DNA from: Candidatus Sumerlaeia bacterium
GTDB lineage: Bacteria; Sumerlaeota; Sumerlaeia; SLMS01; JAHLLQ01
Assembly: GCA_019634695.1 (NCBI GenBank)
Contig: JAHCAW010000021.1
Coordinates: 1-63,275 of the forward strand
Length of the DNA: 63,275 bases
Reading direction: 5' to 3'
Position 1 is the stretch's first letter. The number at the start of each line of letters is the position of its first letter. The notes below the pieces were generated by a model. It worked only from the letters and a program-made list of their open reading frames with translations. It had not been told where the DNA came from and did not search any database. Positions 44,034 through 51,894 of the stretch are shown one piece after another. The translations under genes were made by a program, and so were the position numbers.

Positions 44034-45803
44034 ATGAGTCGCATTCCGCATCGAAGCATCCTGTCGTGCGCCCTTGCGGCGCTGGCCATTCTGTTGACGT
44101 CGTGCGTGGCCCGGCCGGTTCCGCTCGACCTCAACGGCTTCGAGCCGCGCGGCCCCTTCCGCGAGCGCACGCGCGTGCTCGCGCTGCAACCGGGCGTGAC
44201 CGCCACGCTCGTCACGCCGGAGGAACTCGACGGCCGGCGGCGGATCGACCTGATCCTGTACGCGCTGCCCAACGGCAACACGACGGCCGAGACGATGGGG
44301 CGGCGGCTGGGCGAGGGGATCGGCTGGCGCCACGACATCCAGCACATCGCCGCGCAGACGCGGGCGCTGCGCGCGCGAGGCATCGACCAGGCCGTCGTCG
44401 CCTACCTCGAAGCGGACACGAAGAGCTGGCCGGCATGGCGTCGCAACCTCGGCTACGAGACGGCGAACCCGCGCATCGTCGCGATCGTGGACGAGATCCG
44501 TGCGGCGCTGGGCAACCCGCCGCATCTGGCCGTCACGCTGACGGGCCACAGCGGCGGTGGGTCGTTCGCATGGGGCTTCCTCGACGGACAGGAGGCGCTG
44601 CCCGAGTGGCTCGACCGCATCGCGTTCCTCGACAGCAACTACAGCTTCGAGCCGTCGCACGGCGACAAGATCGCGACGTGGCTCGAGGGCAACCGACGCC
44701 GGGTGCTCGTGGTGCTCGGTTATGACGACCGCGAGATCACGCTCGACGGCAAGAAGGTCGTGTCGGACACGGGCGGAACATGGCGCGCGACGCACCGGAT
44801 GCTCGACAGCCTGCGCCCGCGCTACCCGCTCAGCGAGGACACGTTGAACGGGTTCATCCGCTTCCGGCATCCGCAGATCGAGATTCTGCTGCACCTAAAT
44901 CCGGAGAACAAGATTCTGCACACGGCGATGATCGGCGAGATGAACGGCTACATGCACGCGCTGCTGGCGCGGCGGCCGGAGTACGAGCGCGGCAAGTCGG
45001 TGCTGGGAGCGCCGCGCGTCTACGAGGCGTGGATCGAAGGGGACGTCGAGGCACCGACAGTCGCCGCGATTCCGACCCGTGCACCGGATGCGCTGACGGG
45101 CAGCGCGTTCATCGACTCCATCGCGGACCTGCCGCGGCAGGAGCGCGAGGCCGCGGTGGAGCGCGAACTGCTCGCCGGCAACATCCCGGACTTCCTGCGG
45201 CGATTGCGCCCGATCACCGCCGAGGCGGTCGGCATCGACGGCGTCGCACGCACGGTCGTCTACGAGGTGATGCCGGACTATCTGGCGATCGGCTCGGATG
45301 AGGACTTCGTGCGCATGCCGATGAACCCATACACCGCGCAGGCCTTCTGCGACGCATTCGGCTTCGTGATGCCGACGCGCAAGATGGTGAACGACATCTG
45401 GGCGGCGGCGGAGGTGCACGTGGACCCGCGGCCGCTGACCGAGGAGCGCGATGCGACACGAACCTTCCATCAGCACCATCGCATCATCGAGGAGCAACTC
45501 GATGGCCAGCCGCGCGGTGTCTTCGTCGCCGGCACAAAGAAGGATGTTGTCGTCTCAAACCGCGTCCAGGAGCGCCCGAATCGCGTGGCAATCTACGGGT
45601 GGCACTACCGCGACGGCAAACCGATCCAGCCGCTGACGATCGTGCACGTGGACTGGTACGTGGACTACAGCCATGGCATCCGGCCGGTGCGGCGGATGAT
45701 GCGCGTGGACGGAGCGGAGATGAGCTACGAGGCAATCCTGTCGGACCCGCATCGGAGCAACCTGCTCAGCGACGAGGGCGAGATCGGCGTGGCGAGATAC
45801 TGA
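44034..45803 (+). CDS. Lipoprotein with alpha/beta-hydrolase-like domain
   Basis: The 589-aa product has a signal ending in a lipobox (LAILLTSC). Residues about 70-290 look like an alpha/beta hydrolase: RIDLILYALPNGNTTAETMG as the first strand and oxyanion region, then the nucleophile elbow TGHSGGGS. Asp and His partners are plausible (FLDSNYSFEP, and later His) but not certain. The C-terminal half (about 330-589) is unknown; it contains QAFCDAFGFVMPTRKMVNDIW and VDWYVDYSHGIRPVRR, which suggests a second catalytic or peptidoglycan-binding domain. ATG at 44034 is chosen for the signal peptide. It follows mlaE by 31 bases, so an envelope role is likely. Confidence 0.7.
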   Translation: MSRIPHRSILSCALAALAILLTSCVARPVPLDLNGFEPRGPFRERTRVLALQPGVTATLVTPEELDGRRRIDLILYALPNGNTTAETMGRRLGEGIGWRHDIQHIAAQTRALRARGIDQAVVAYLEADTKSWPAWRRNLGYETANPRIVAIVDEIRAALGNPPHLAVTLTGHSGGGSFAWGFLDGQEALPEWLDRIAFLDSNYSFEPSHGDKIATWLEGNRRRVLVVLGYDDREITLDGKKVVSDTGGTWRATHRMLDSLRPRYPLSEDTLNGFIRFRHPQIEILLHLNPENKILHTAMIGEMNGYMHALLARRPEYERGKSVLGAPRVYEAWIEGDVEAPTVAAIPTRAPDALTGSAFIDSIADLPRQEREAAVERELLAGNIPDFLRRLRPITAEAVGIDGVARTVVYEVMPDYLAIGSDEDFVRMPMNPYTAQAFCDAFGFVMPTRKMVNDIWAAAEVHVDPRPLTEERDATRTFHQHHRIIEEQLDGQPRGVFVAGTKKDVVVSNRVQERPNRVAIYGWHYRDGKPIQPLTIVHVDWYVDYSHGIRPVRRMMRVDGAEMSYEAILSDPHRSNLLSDEGEIGVARY

Positions 45804-45811
45804 TGGGGCGG

Positions 45812-45937
45812 TGTTCGTGGTTCGTGGTTCGCAAGCAGTGAATCGGGCGGAGCGGACGCGCCAGAACAATGCGATCAAATGCTCTCGTTCGAACAACGAA
45901 CCACGAAGAACGAACCACGAAAGACGAACCACGCACC
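45812..45937. repeat. TTCGTGGTTCG / CGAACCACGAA inverted repeat cluster
   Basis: Right after the lipoprotein stop lies TGTTCGTGGTTCGTGGTTCGC. About 65 bases later come three near-tandem CGAACCACGAA-type units (45894-45937) in the opposite orientation. The left block can pair with any of the right units to form a stem of about 15 bases or more. It sits between convergent genes and may terminate transcription in both directions. It resembles a dispersed intergenic repeat. Confidence 0.6.
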
Positions 45938-45939
45938 CC

Positions 45940-47100
45940 TCACCCCTTGAGGATGAGATTGTCGCGGTGGACGACTTCCTCGTGGGCGGCGACGCCGAGG
46001 ACTTCGGGGATGCGGGCGGCCTTGAGGCCCTTGATGCGCTCGACCTCGTCGGCGGAGAAGGCGGCAAGGCCCAGCGCGATCTCGACACCGGCGGAGTCCA
46101 CGACGGCGATCGTGTCGCCGCGCGAGAAGGTGCCGCGCACGCCCGTGATGCCGACGGGCAGCAGGCTGCTGCCGTTCTCGACCAGCGCCCGCCGCGCGCC
46201 GTCGTCGACAACGACCGCGCCCTTCGGCCGACGCATGGAAATCCAATGCCCGCGCGCCGAGGCGCGGCGCCTGTCGCGATCCGGCAGGAACAGCGTGCCG
46301 ACGAAGGTGCCGCCGGCGATCTCGCGCACGATGCCCGGCCGGCGTCCGTTGGCCACGACGGCCGTCACGCCGTAGCGCGTGGCATGGCGTGCGGCAGCGA
46401 TCTTCGAGAGCATCCCGCCGCGACCGAACTTCGAGCCCGGCCCTTGCGCCAACGCCTCGAGCTCCGGCGTGACGCGCTCGACGACCGGCACCAGCTTCGC
46501 CTCGCGGTCGCGCTCGGGGTGACCGGTAAAGAGCCCGTCGGTGTCCGTCAGCATCACGAGCAGCGGCGCGGCGAGCTTGGCGGCCACAATGGCCGAGAGC
46601 ATGTCGTTGTCGCCGACGCTCAACTCCTCGGTGATGACCGAGTCGTTCTCGTTGAGCACGGGAACGGCATCCATCGCGAGCAGGGCGTCGAGTGTTGCCT
46701 GGATGTTGAGGTAGCGCTGGCGATCCTCGAGATCGGCGCGGGTGAGCAGTATCTGGGCGACCTTGCGGCTGTGCGGCGCGAACGCGGCGCCCCAGACGCT
46801 CATCAGGCGACTCTGGCCGATGGCGGCAAGTCCCTGCAGGCGCGACAAGTGACGGGGACGACTGGTCTCGCCGGCCTCGCCCATGCCTGCGGCGACGGCG
46901 CCGGAGGAGACAACGACGACCTGCGCGCCGCGCGCCTTGAGCCACGCGACATCATCGGCCAACGCGGCGATCCGCGCTGCATCCAGCAGCCCCTGCGGCG
47001 TGGACAGCAGGTTCGATCCGCACTTGAGCACGACGCGGCGGGGGACTTTCTCGAATGGCCAAGCTTGCTGAAGCGAGAGGGTGGAGAAGCGGTGCGGCAT
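45940..47100 (-). CDS. proB: Glutamate 5-kinase with PUA domain
   Basis: The 386-aa enzyme catalyses the first step of proline synthesis. The amino-acid kinase domain has VVLKCGSNLL, VVSSGAVAAGM, LNENDSV, VGDNDMLSAIVA, DTDGLFTG and GSKFGRGGMLSKI. The C-terminal PUA domain (about residues 285-370) includes GHWISMRRPKGAVVVDDGARRAL and GITGVRGTF. Normally a KVGSSLL lysine-valine opens the family; here it is LKCGSN. proA is not adjacent. ATG at 47100 has only a weak ribosome site. It lies 35 bases downstream of the unknown gene at 47136, on the same strand. Confidence 0.95.
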   Translation of the reverse strand: MPHRFSTLSLQQAWPFEKVPRRVVLKCGSNLLSTPQGLLDAARIAALADDVAWLKARGAQVVVVSSGAVAAGMGEAGETSRPRHLSRLQGLAAIGQSRLMSVWGAAFAPHSRKVAQILLTRADLEDRQRYLNIQATLDALLAMDAVPVLNENDSVITEELSVGDNDMLSAIVAAKLAAPLLVMLTDTDGLFTGHPERDREAKLVPVVERVTPELEALAQGPGSKFGRGGMLSKIAAARHATRYGVTAVVANGRRPGIVREIAGGTFVGTLFLPDRDRRRASARGHWISMRRPKGAVVVDDGARRALVENGSSLLPVGITGVRGTFSRGDTIAVVDSAGVEIALGLAAFSADEVERIKGLKAARIPEVLGVAAHEEVVHRDNLILKG

Positions 47101-47135
47101 GGGGGGTGGAAATCCAACGCGAGCGTTGCGACGCG

Positions 47136-47855
47136 TCAGTAGTCGAGCTTGAGCGGCAGGCGGTGGGCAATGGCTTGCTCGACGACGTCGAGAAAAACCG
47201 CCATGCCGAAGCAGGCCGCCACGGCGAAGGGGCCGCCGGGCTCGGGGGCGATGGCGCGCCAGGACTGCCGCGCGGCGGCGTCGCCCTTGTAGGTGCGCTC
47301 GTTGAGCAACCGGAGCTGGGCCAGCAGGCGGGGGGCGGAGCCGATGAAGAGCTCGTGGCCGGTCAGATCGACGAAGCGGAAGGTGAAGCCGAAGTCGATG
47401 GGCAGCCAGAGTTCGGGCGCCAGGACGTGGAGGTACTCGGTGTTGGTGAAGTCGGCCTCGAGGACGGCTTGGTAGGCGGAGTCCTGACGCCACTGGGGGG
47501 TGATCGTGGCGGGCGGATCGAGTTCGGGGCGTTCCTCGTGGGCGGCAAGCAACAGGAGACCGGCGTAGCCGTCCCAGTGGGGGCGGTCCGTATAATACGG
47601 AGCGAGCGGGTTCTCCTCCCAATCGAGCGGCGTGGTGAGATTCTCGCCGAGCCCCTCGGCGATGACGTCGCGCCAGTCGCAGACGGCGGTGCGGACGGTG
47701 TCGGGATCGAGGGCGGTGCCGGCGTCGGGTTCCTCGTCGCCGGGGCGAACGATCTTGTACGGCACGCCGTTCTGGCGCGCCCATGCCTGGCCGACGTTCT
47801 CCCAGTCGCCCAGATAGTATCGGCTCAGGGGTCCGACGTACAGATCGACCGCCAT
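47136..47855 (-). CDS. Conserved protein of unknown function
   Basis: The 239-aa soluble protein begins MAVDLYVGPLSRYYLGDWEN and is rich in Trp, Tyr and acidic residues. It contains HWDGYAGLLLLAAHEE, ELWLPIDFGFTFRFVDLTG and a C-terminal amphipathic helix. It has no signal peptide or known catalytic motif. I recall similar short proteins in Planctomycetes and Proteobacteria annotated only as hypothetical. The ATG at 47855 is preferred over an upstream in-frame start that would include promoter-like sequence (TTGACA at 47907-47912). It is followed by proB. Confidence 0.7.
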   Translation of the reverse strand: MAVDLYVGPLSRYYLGDWENVGQAWARQNGVPYKIVRPGDEEPDAGTALDPDTVRTAVCDWRDVIAEGLGENLTTPLDWEENPLAPYYTDRPHWDGYAGLLLLAAHEERPELDPPATITPQWRQDSAYQAVLEADFTNTEYLHVLAPELWLPIDFGFTFRFVDLTGHELFIGSAPRLLAQLRLLNERTYKGDAAARQSWRAIAPEPGGPFAVAACFGMAVFLDVVEQAIAHRLPLKLDY

Positions 47856-47976
47856 CGTGCGCCTCCACGCGCCTGCGGCCCCTGTGTGGCCCAGCAGGAC
47901 CGGCTTTGTCAACCGGGGGCGGGAAGAAACAGATGCGTTGCGATGGAGGGCTTGCGCCCGGCGGAAGGGCGCGGCG

Positions 47977-48435
47977 TCAGCCGTCCTTGCGTGCCCAGTC
48001 GTAGGGGATCGTTCCGTCGTGCGGGGCGACGCGGAACTCGTCCGGATTGGCGTAGTTGTACGTGTTCGTCGTGGTGTTGACGACGATGGCCTCGGAGTCG
48101 CCGATGCACTTGAAACCGTGGTAGACCAGCGGGGGAATCTCGACGATCAGGGGGTTGTGGTCGCCGAGGAAGAACTCGTTGATCTCGCCCTTGGTGGGCG
48201 AGTCCTCGCGGGCGTCGTAGAGGACGACCTTCATCATGCCTTTGACGCAGACGAAGTGGTCGGTCTGGTGGCGGTGGTAGTGCCATGCCTTGGTGACGCC
48301 AGGCCAGGCGGTGGTCATGTAGACCTGGCCGAAGGTGACGTCCATCTCGGGGTCGTCGCGGCGCAGCATTTCCATGAGGCGCCCCCGCTCGTCGCAGTGG
48401 ACCTTGAGCTTGCGGGTCTTGACGCCGTGGATCAT
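47977..48435 (-). CDS. RmlC-like dTDP-4-dehydrorhamnose 3,5-epimerase family cupin
   Basis: The 152-aa cupin matches the short branch of the RmlC family. It has an N-terminal DERGRLMEMLR, VTFGQVYMTTAWPGVTKAWHYHRHQTDHFVC with the conserved His cluster, then GMMKVVLYDAR and a C-terminal PPLVYHGFKC. Full-length RmlC is about 180 aa; this branch often acts on nucleotide-activated deoxysugars. A role in surface polysaccharide sugar synthesis would fit the glycosyltransferases and sulfotransferase in the window, but no other rml gene is adjacent. Confidence 0.85.
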   Translation of the reverse strand: MIHGVKTRKLKVHCDERGRLMEMLRRDDPEMDVTFGQVYMTTAWPGVTKAWHYHRHQTDHFVCVKGMMKVVLYDAREDSPTKGEINEFFLGDHNPLIVEIPPLVYHGFKCIGDSEAIVVNTTTNTYNYANPDEFRVAPHDGTIPYDWARKDG

Positions 48436-48759
48436 GGGGTCGGCTCCGGGAATCGGGTGTCCCGGACACAAGCAGCCGGGCGGCGGGGCGTCAACGCCGG
48501 GAAGGGGGGCGCGGTTAAGCCTTGCCACGGTCGAGCGGGGTGGGAGAAGCAGCAGGAGCACCGTCGGAAGGCCTTGGGCCTTGCGAGCGCCCCCACAGTT
48601 GGCCGGCGCCGCGACGAGTGCCCCCGCAGGAACGTTTCGTGAGGAAATACTCATCCACGCACGGTTTTCGCGCTGGAAGGCGCCCTGCCCGCCCCGGGCA
48701 GTGGAGCGGCCTTCTGGCTGCGTGCCGGCGAACACAGAAGGGACTTGTCACCACTCTCC
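48436..48759. other. Intergenic region between divergent epimerase and RNase E/G genes
   Basis: This 324-base divergent region must hold both promoters and probably a long RNase mRNA leader. An A/T-richer patch lies near 48630-48655 (AACGTTTCGTGAGGAAATACTC) and a small hairpin (CTGCCCGCCCCGGGCAG) near 48686-48702. RNase E mRNAs are often controlled through their 5' leader, but nothing here is specific enough to call. Confidence 0.35.
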
Positions 48760-51621
48760 ATGCAAAAGCGCGTCATCGTCAATCTGGGTGATACGGATGT
48801 CCGTGTCGCCTTTCTGGAAGATGGAAAACTCGTCGAGTACCATCGCGAGTCGCTCACCGAAAGAAGCATCGTCGGAAACATCTACCGGGGCCGGGTGCAG
48901 GACGTCATCCCGGGGCTGCAAGCGGCCTTCATCGAAGTCGGCATGGGCCGCAACGTCTTCCTCCACTTCATGGACGTGCGGTCCGAAGCGCTGGTCCTGA
49001 CGGCGGAGAACCTGGACGAGGCGCTGCTCGAGGCCTCCAAGACGGTGATCCCCGGCCGCATCGTGACCAAGGGCCGGCGCCCGCGGCCCGACCCGCGCGC
49101 CCACGACGTGCCCCCGCCCCTCAAGGCCGGCGACACCATCATCGTTCAGGTCATCAAGGCCGAGATCAAGGACAAGGCGCCGCGCGTGACGACCAACGTC
49201 GCGCTGGCCGGCCGCTATATGGTCCTGCTTCCCTACCCGAGCCAGACCGGCGGTGTGTCGCGCCGCGTGGCGCTGGGTGCCGAACGCGTCAAGCTCAAGA
49301 AGCTCCTGCACGAACTCAAGTCCGACAAGGACTCCTTCATCGTGCGCACCGCCGGCGTCGAGGCCGAGGAGGAGCAGATCCGCGCCGACGTCGAGAATCT
49401 GCGCGAAACGTGGCAGGGCATCCTCCAGAAGTTCCGCTCCATGAAGGGCCCGGGGCTCGTCTACAGCGACCAGGACTTCATCCAGCGCCTCGTGCGCGAC
49501 GTCTTCACCGAGGACATCGACGAGATCGTCTGCGACGACGCCGACGTGGCCGAGGGCCTGCGTCTGGGCCTCGAGACGACCATGCCCAAGCTGGCCGACC
49601 GCGTGATCGACTACGACGGCCAGGAGCCCATCTTCCACCACTACCTCGTCGAGGCGCAGTTGCGCAAGGCCCTGCACCGCAAGGTCTGGCTGAAGAGCGG
49701 CGGCTACCTCATCATCGACGAGATGGAGGCCCTGACGGCGATCGACGTCAATACCGGGCGCTACATCGGCACGAAGGATCAGGAGAAGACGACGCTGCGG
49801 ACGAACATGGAGGCCTGCGAGGCCGTCGCCCAGCAAATCCGCCTGCGCGACATCGGCGGCATCATCGTCATCGACTTCATCGACATGCTCACCTCGGAGA
49901 ATCAGAACAAGGTCAACGAGGAGCTGCGGCGGCACCTGCGACCGGACCGCGCCAAGATGAGCATCGGCCGCATTGGCGACTTCGGGCTGATGATCCTGAC
50001 CCGCAAGCGCAAGCACGAGTCGCTGCAGAAGAACGTCTTCAACGCCTGCCCGTACTGCGAAGGCGACGGCATGGTGCTGAAGGCCAGCGAGGCATGGCGC
50101 CGCATCCGCGACGATCTGGCCGTGCTGCTCGGCGGCGGCCGCAAGAAGTACGCGGCGGTCGTCGTCACCTGTGCCCCGCCCGTGGCCGCGGCCCTGCGCG
50201 GCGACTTCGCCAACCACGTCGCCCGGTTCGAGCACCTGACCGGCGTGGCGATGCTCGTGCGCGAAGTGCCCGATCTGCACATCGAGGACTACACGGTCAC
50301 CGGCGTCGAGATGCCGCGTCAGGCCGGCGTACGCATTCCGCTGCGCCGCCTGTCCGAAGAGGAAACGATGGCCGCGGATGTGGCCTTCGAGGAACTGCCC
50401 GACGAGGATGTGGCGGACCTCCTGAACGAACCCGAACCGGTCGCCGCCCCGGCGCCCAAGCCGCAACTTGCACGTCCGGCCGCACCGAGGCCCGAACGTC
50501 CGGCCGCGCAGAAGCCCGCGGTCCCGGCCGGCCGGCCGGCCCGCCCCGCGGCCGTCCAGCCCGTCGAGCCGGTCGCCACCCAAGCCGTCTCCCCCGCCGA
50601 GCCCGGCGAGGCCCCGGCCGGCGAGACCCCGACCGAAGCCGAAGAGCGCCGCCGTACGCGACGCGGTCGTCGCGGCGGACGCCGTCGCCGCCGCGGAGGA
50701 CGTCCCGAAGAAGTGGCAGCAGCCGCCAACGGCGCGACGCCCGCAGACTCCGACGTCGAGGGCGACGAGGCCGAGGAGTCGGTCGAGCAGCCCGCTCCGA
50801 CCACCGCCACGATCGAGACCATCGAGCCCCCGACGCCGGTGGCAGCCACTCCGGCGCGCCCCCCGCGGCCCCCGCGCGAGCGCCCGGCACCCGCGGCTCC
50901 CCCGCCGCCCCGACCGGTGGCGCCGGTCATCCCCGTCGCCTCCCTGCCGGCCAAGCCGCGCAAGGTCCAGATTCTCTCCCAATGGGGCAACGGACAGCCC
51001 AAGACCGGCGAGGCGCCTGCCGCCCCGCCGCCGCCGGCTGCTCCCAAGTCTGCCCCGCCCGCGGCTCCGGTCACTCCCCGGCCGGTGCGCAGCATCCAGA
51101 TCGTCTCTTCCTGGGGCGGAGGTTCCAAGCCGCAGGGGCAGGGACAGCAGGACGTGACGAAGCCGGGCGGAACGCCCGTCGTGGCCCGTCGCGCCCCCAG
51201 CCGCGCCGAACGCCGGCGCCAACGCGAGGAGTCCGAGGCAACCGCCGAGGCACCGTCGATTCTGGCGACCAGCCCCGATCCGGCAGCGGTCCCCGCGCCA
51301 ACTCCCGAGCCGCCCGCCGAGGCACTCGCCCCGGCGGCCGAGAAGAAGTCCGCGCGACCCCGGCGTCTGGCCCGCAAGGCCCCCGAGCCGAAGAAGGCCG
51401 ATCCGCCTCCCCCGGCCCCAAAGCCGGTCGCCGCGAAGCCCGCAGCGAAGAAGGCGGCTGCCAAGGCTGTGAAGAAGGCCGCTGTCAAGAAGGCCACGCC
51501 GGAGCCCAAGCCCCAGCCGGCCGCCAAGAAGGCCGCGGCGAAGAAGGCGGCTGCCCCCCCGGCAGCAAAGAAGGCGGTCAAGAAGGCCGCCGCCAAGAAG
51601 GCCGCGCGCAAGTCGAAGTAA
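48760..51621 (+). CDS. rng: Ribonuclease E/G family endoribonuclease with long basic C-terminal tail
   Basis: The 953-aa protein has the RNase E/G catalytic core (about residues 1-490): an S1-like domain (GNIYRGRVQDVIPGLQAAFIEVG), the 5' sensor, and a DNase I-like domain with the metal-binding Asp329 in TAIDVNTG and Asp371 in IVIDFIDM. The zinc-link CPYCEGDG (Cys430, Cys433) follows. The C-terminal 460 residues are disordered and Ala/Pro-rich, with an Arg patch (about 630-650), two copies of an (K/S)-(V/I)-QI-(L/V)-S-x-WG motif near 736 and 779, and a Lys/Ala histone-H1-like end. Such tails usually recruit RNA and degradosome partners. ATG at 48760 has only a distant AAGGGA. TTG at 48745 is possible. 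Confidence 0.93.
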   Translation: MQKRVIVNLGDTDVRVAFLEDGKLVEYHRESLTERSIVGNIYRGRVQDVIPGLQAAFIEVGMGRNVFLHFMDVRSEALVLTAENLDEALLEASKTVIPGRIVTKGRRPRPDPRAHDVPPPLKAGDTIIVQVIKAEIKDKAPRVTTNVALAGRYMVLLPYPSQTGGVSRRVALGAERVKLKKLLHELKSDKDSFIVRTAGVEAEEEQIRADVENLRETWQGILQKFRSMKGPGLVYSDQDFIQRLVRDVFTEDIDEIVCDDADVAEGLRLGLETTMPKLADRVIDYDGQEPIFHHYLVEAQLRKALHRKVWLKSGGYLIIDEMEALTAIDVNTGRYIGTKDQEKTTLRTNMEACEAVAQQIRLRDIGGIIVIDFIDMLTSENQNKVNEELRRHLRPDRAKMSIGRIGDFGLMILTRKRKHESLQKNVFNACPYCEGDGMVLKASEAWRRIRDDLAVLLGGGRKKYAAVVVTCAPPVAAALRGDFANHVARFEHLTGVAMLVREVPDLHIEDYTVTGVEMPRQAGVRIPLRRLSEEETMAADVAFEELPDEDVADLLNEPEPVAAPAPKPQLARPAAPRPERPAAQKPAVPAGRPARPAAVQPVEPVATQAVSPAEPGEAPAGETPTEAEERRRTRRGRRGGRRRRRGGRPEEVAAAANGATPADSDVEGDEAEESVEQPAPTTATIETIEPPTPVAATPARPPRPPRERPAPAAPPPPRPVAPVIPVASLPAKPRKVQILSQWGNGQPKTGEAPAAPPPPAAPKSAPPAAPVTPRPVRSIQIVSSWGGGSKPQGQGQQDVTKPGGTPVVARRAPSRAERRRQREESEATAEAPSILATSPDPAAVPAPTPEPPAEALAPAAEKKSARPRRLARKAPEPKKADPPPPAPKPVAAKPAAKKAAAKAVKKAAVKKATPEPKPQPAAKKAAAKKAAAPPAAKKAVKKAAAKKAARKSK

Positions 51622-51628
51622 TCAATCC

Positions 51629-51658
51629 GCGGGGCGGCGGACCGGTCCGTCGCCCCGC
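51629..51658. terminator. Large hairpin after the RNase E/G gene
   Basis: GCGGGGCGGCGGACC is followed directly by its near-exact complement (one G-T wobble), centred on ACCGGT and eight bases after the stop codon. There is no T-run, so it is either a non-canonical terminator or an mRNA-stabilising stem before the small membrane-protein gene. Confidence 0.5.
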
Positions 51659-51690
51659 ACCCGATACCTTCCTCCACGGGAGAGCCCGCC

Positions 51691-51867
51691 ATGGACGTCA
51701 CGATCGACAACAGCCCCGCGCACACCCGCAAGGTCGCCGAGAAGGGGGCCGCGCTGCGCGAGCAGACCGCTTCCGCCATGGGTCTGGCCTTCTGGACCGC
51801 TCTGGGCATCGGCGGCCTGACCGCCCTCGTCCTCGTCGTCACCTGGATGCTCCACCACTCGCACTGA
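51691..51867 (+). CDS. Small single-pass membrane protein
   Basis: This 58-aa reading frame has a good GGGAGAG ribosome site 7-8 bases before the ATG and codon use like its neighbours. The first 28 residues are polar and Ala/Glu-rich (MDVTIDNSPAHTRKVAEKG). A TM helix follows (LAFWTALGIGGLTALVLVV, about residues 32-50), then a short WMLHHSH tail that could bind metal. It lies between the RNase gene and the GH1 gene, with 27 bases to the latter. No known family recognised. Confidence 0.6.
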   Translation: MDVTIDNSPAHTRKVAEKGAALREQTASAMGLAFWTALGIGGLTALVLVVTWMLHHSH

Positions 51868-51894
51868 CCGCCCGGCGGTCCCGGAGCCCCGGCC

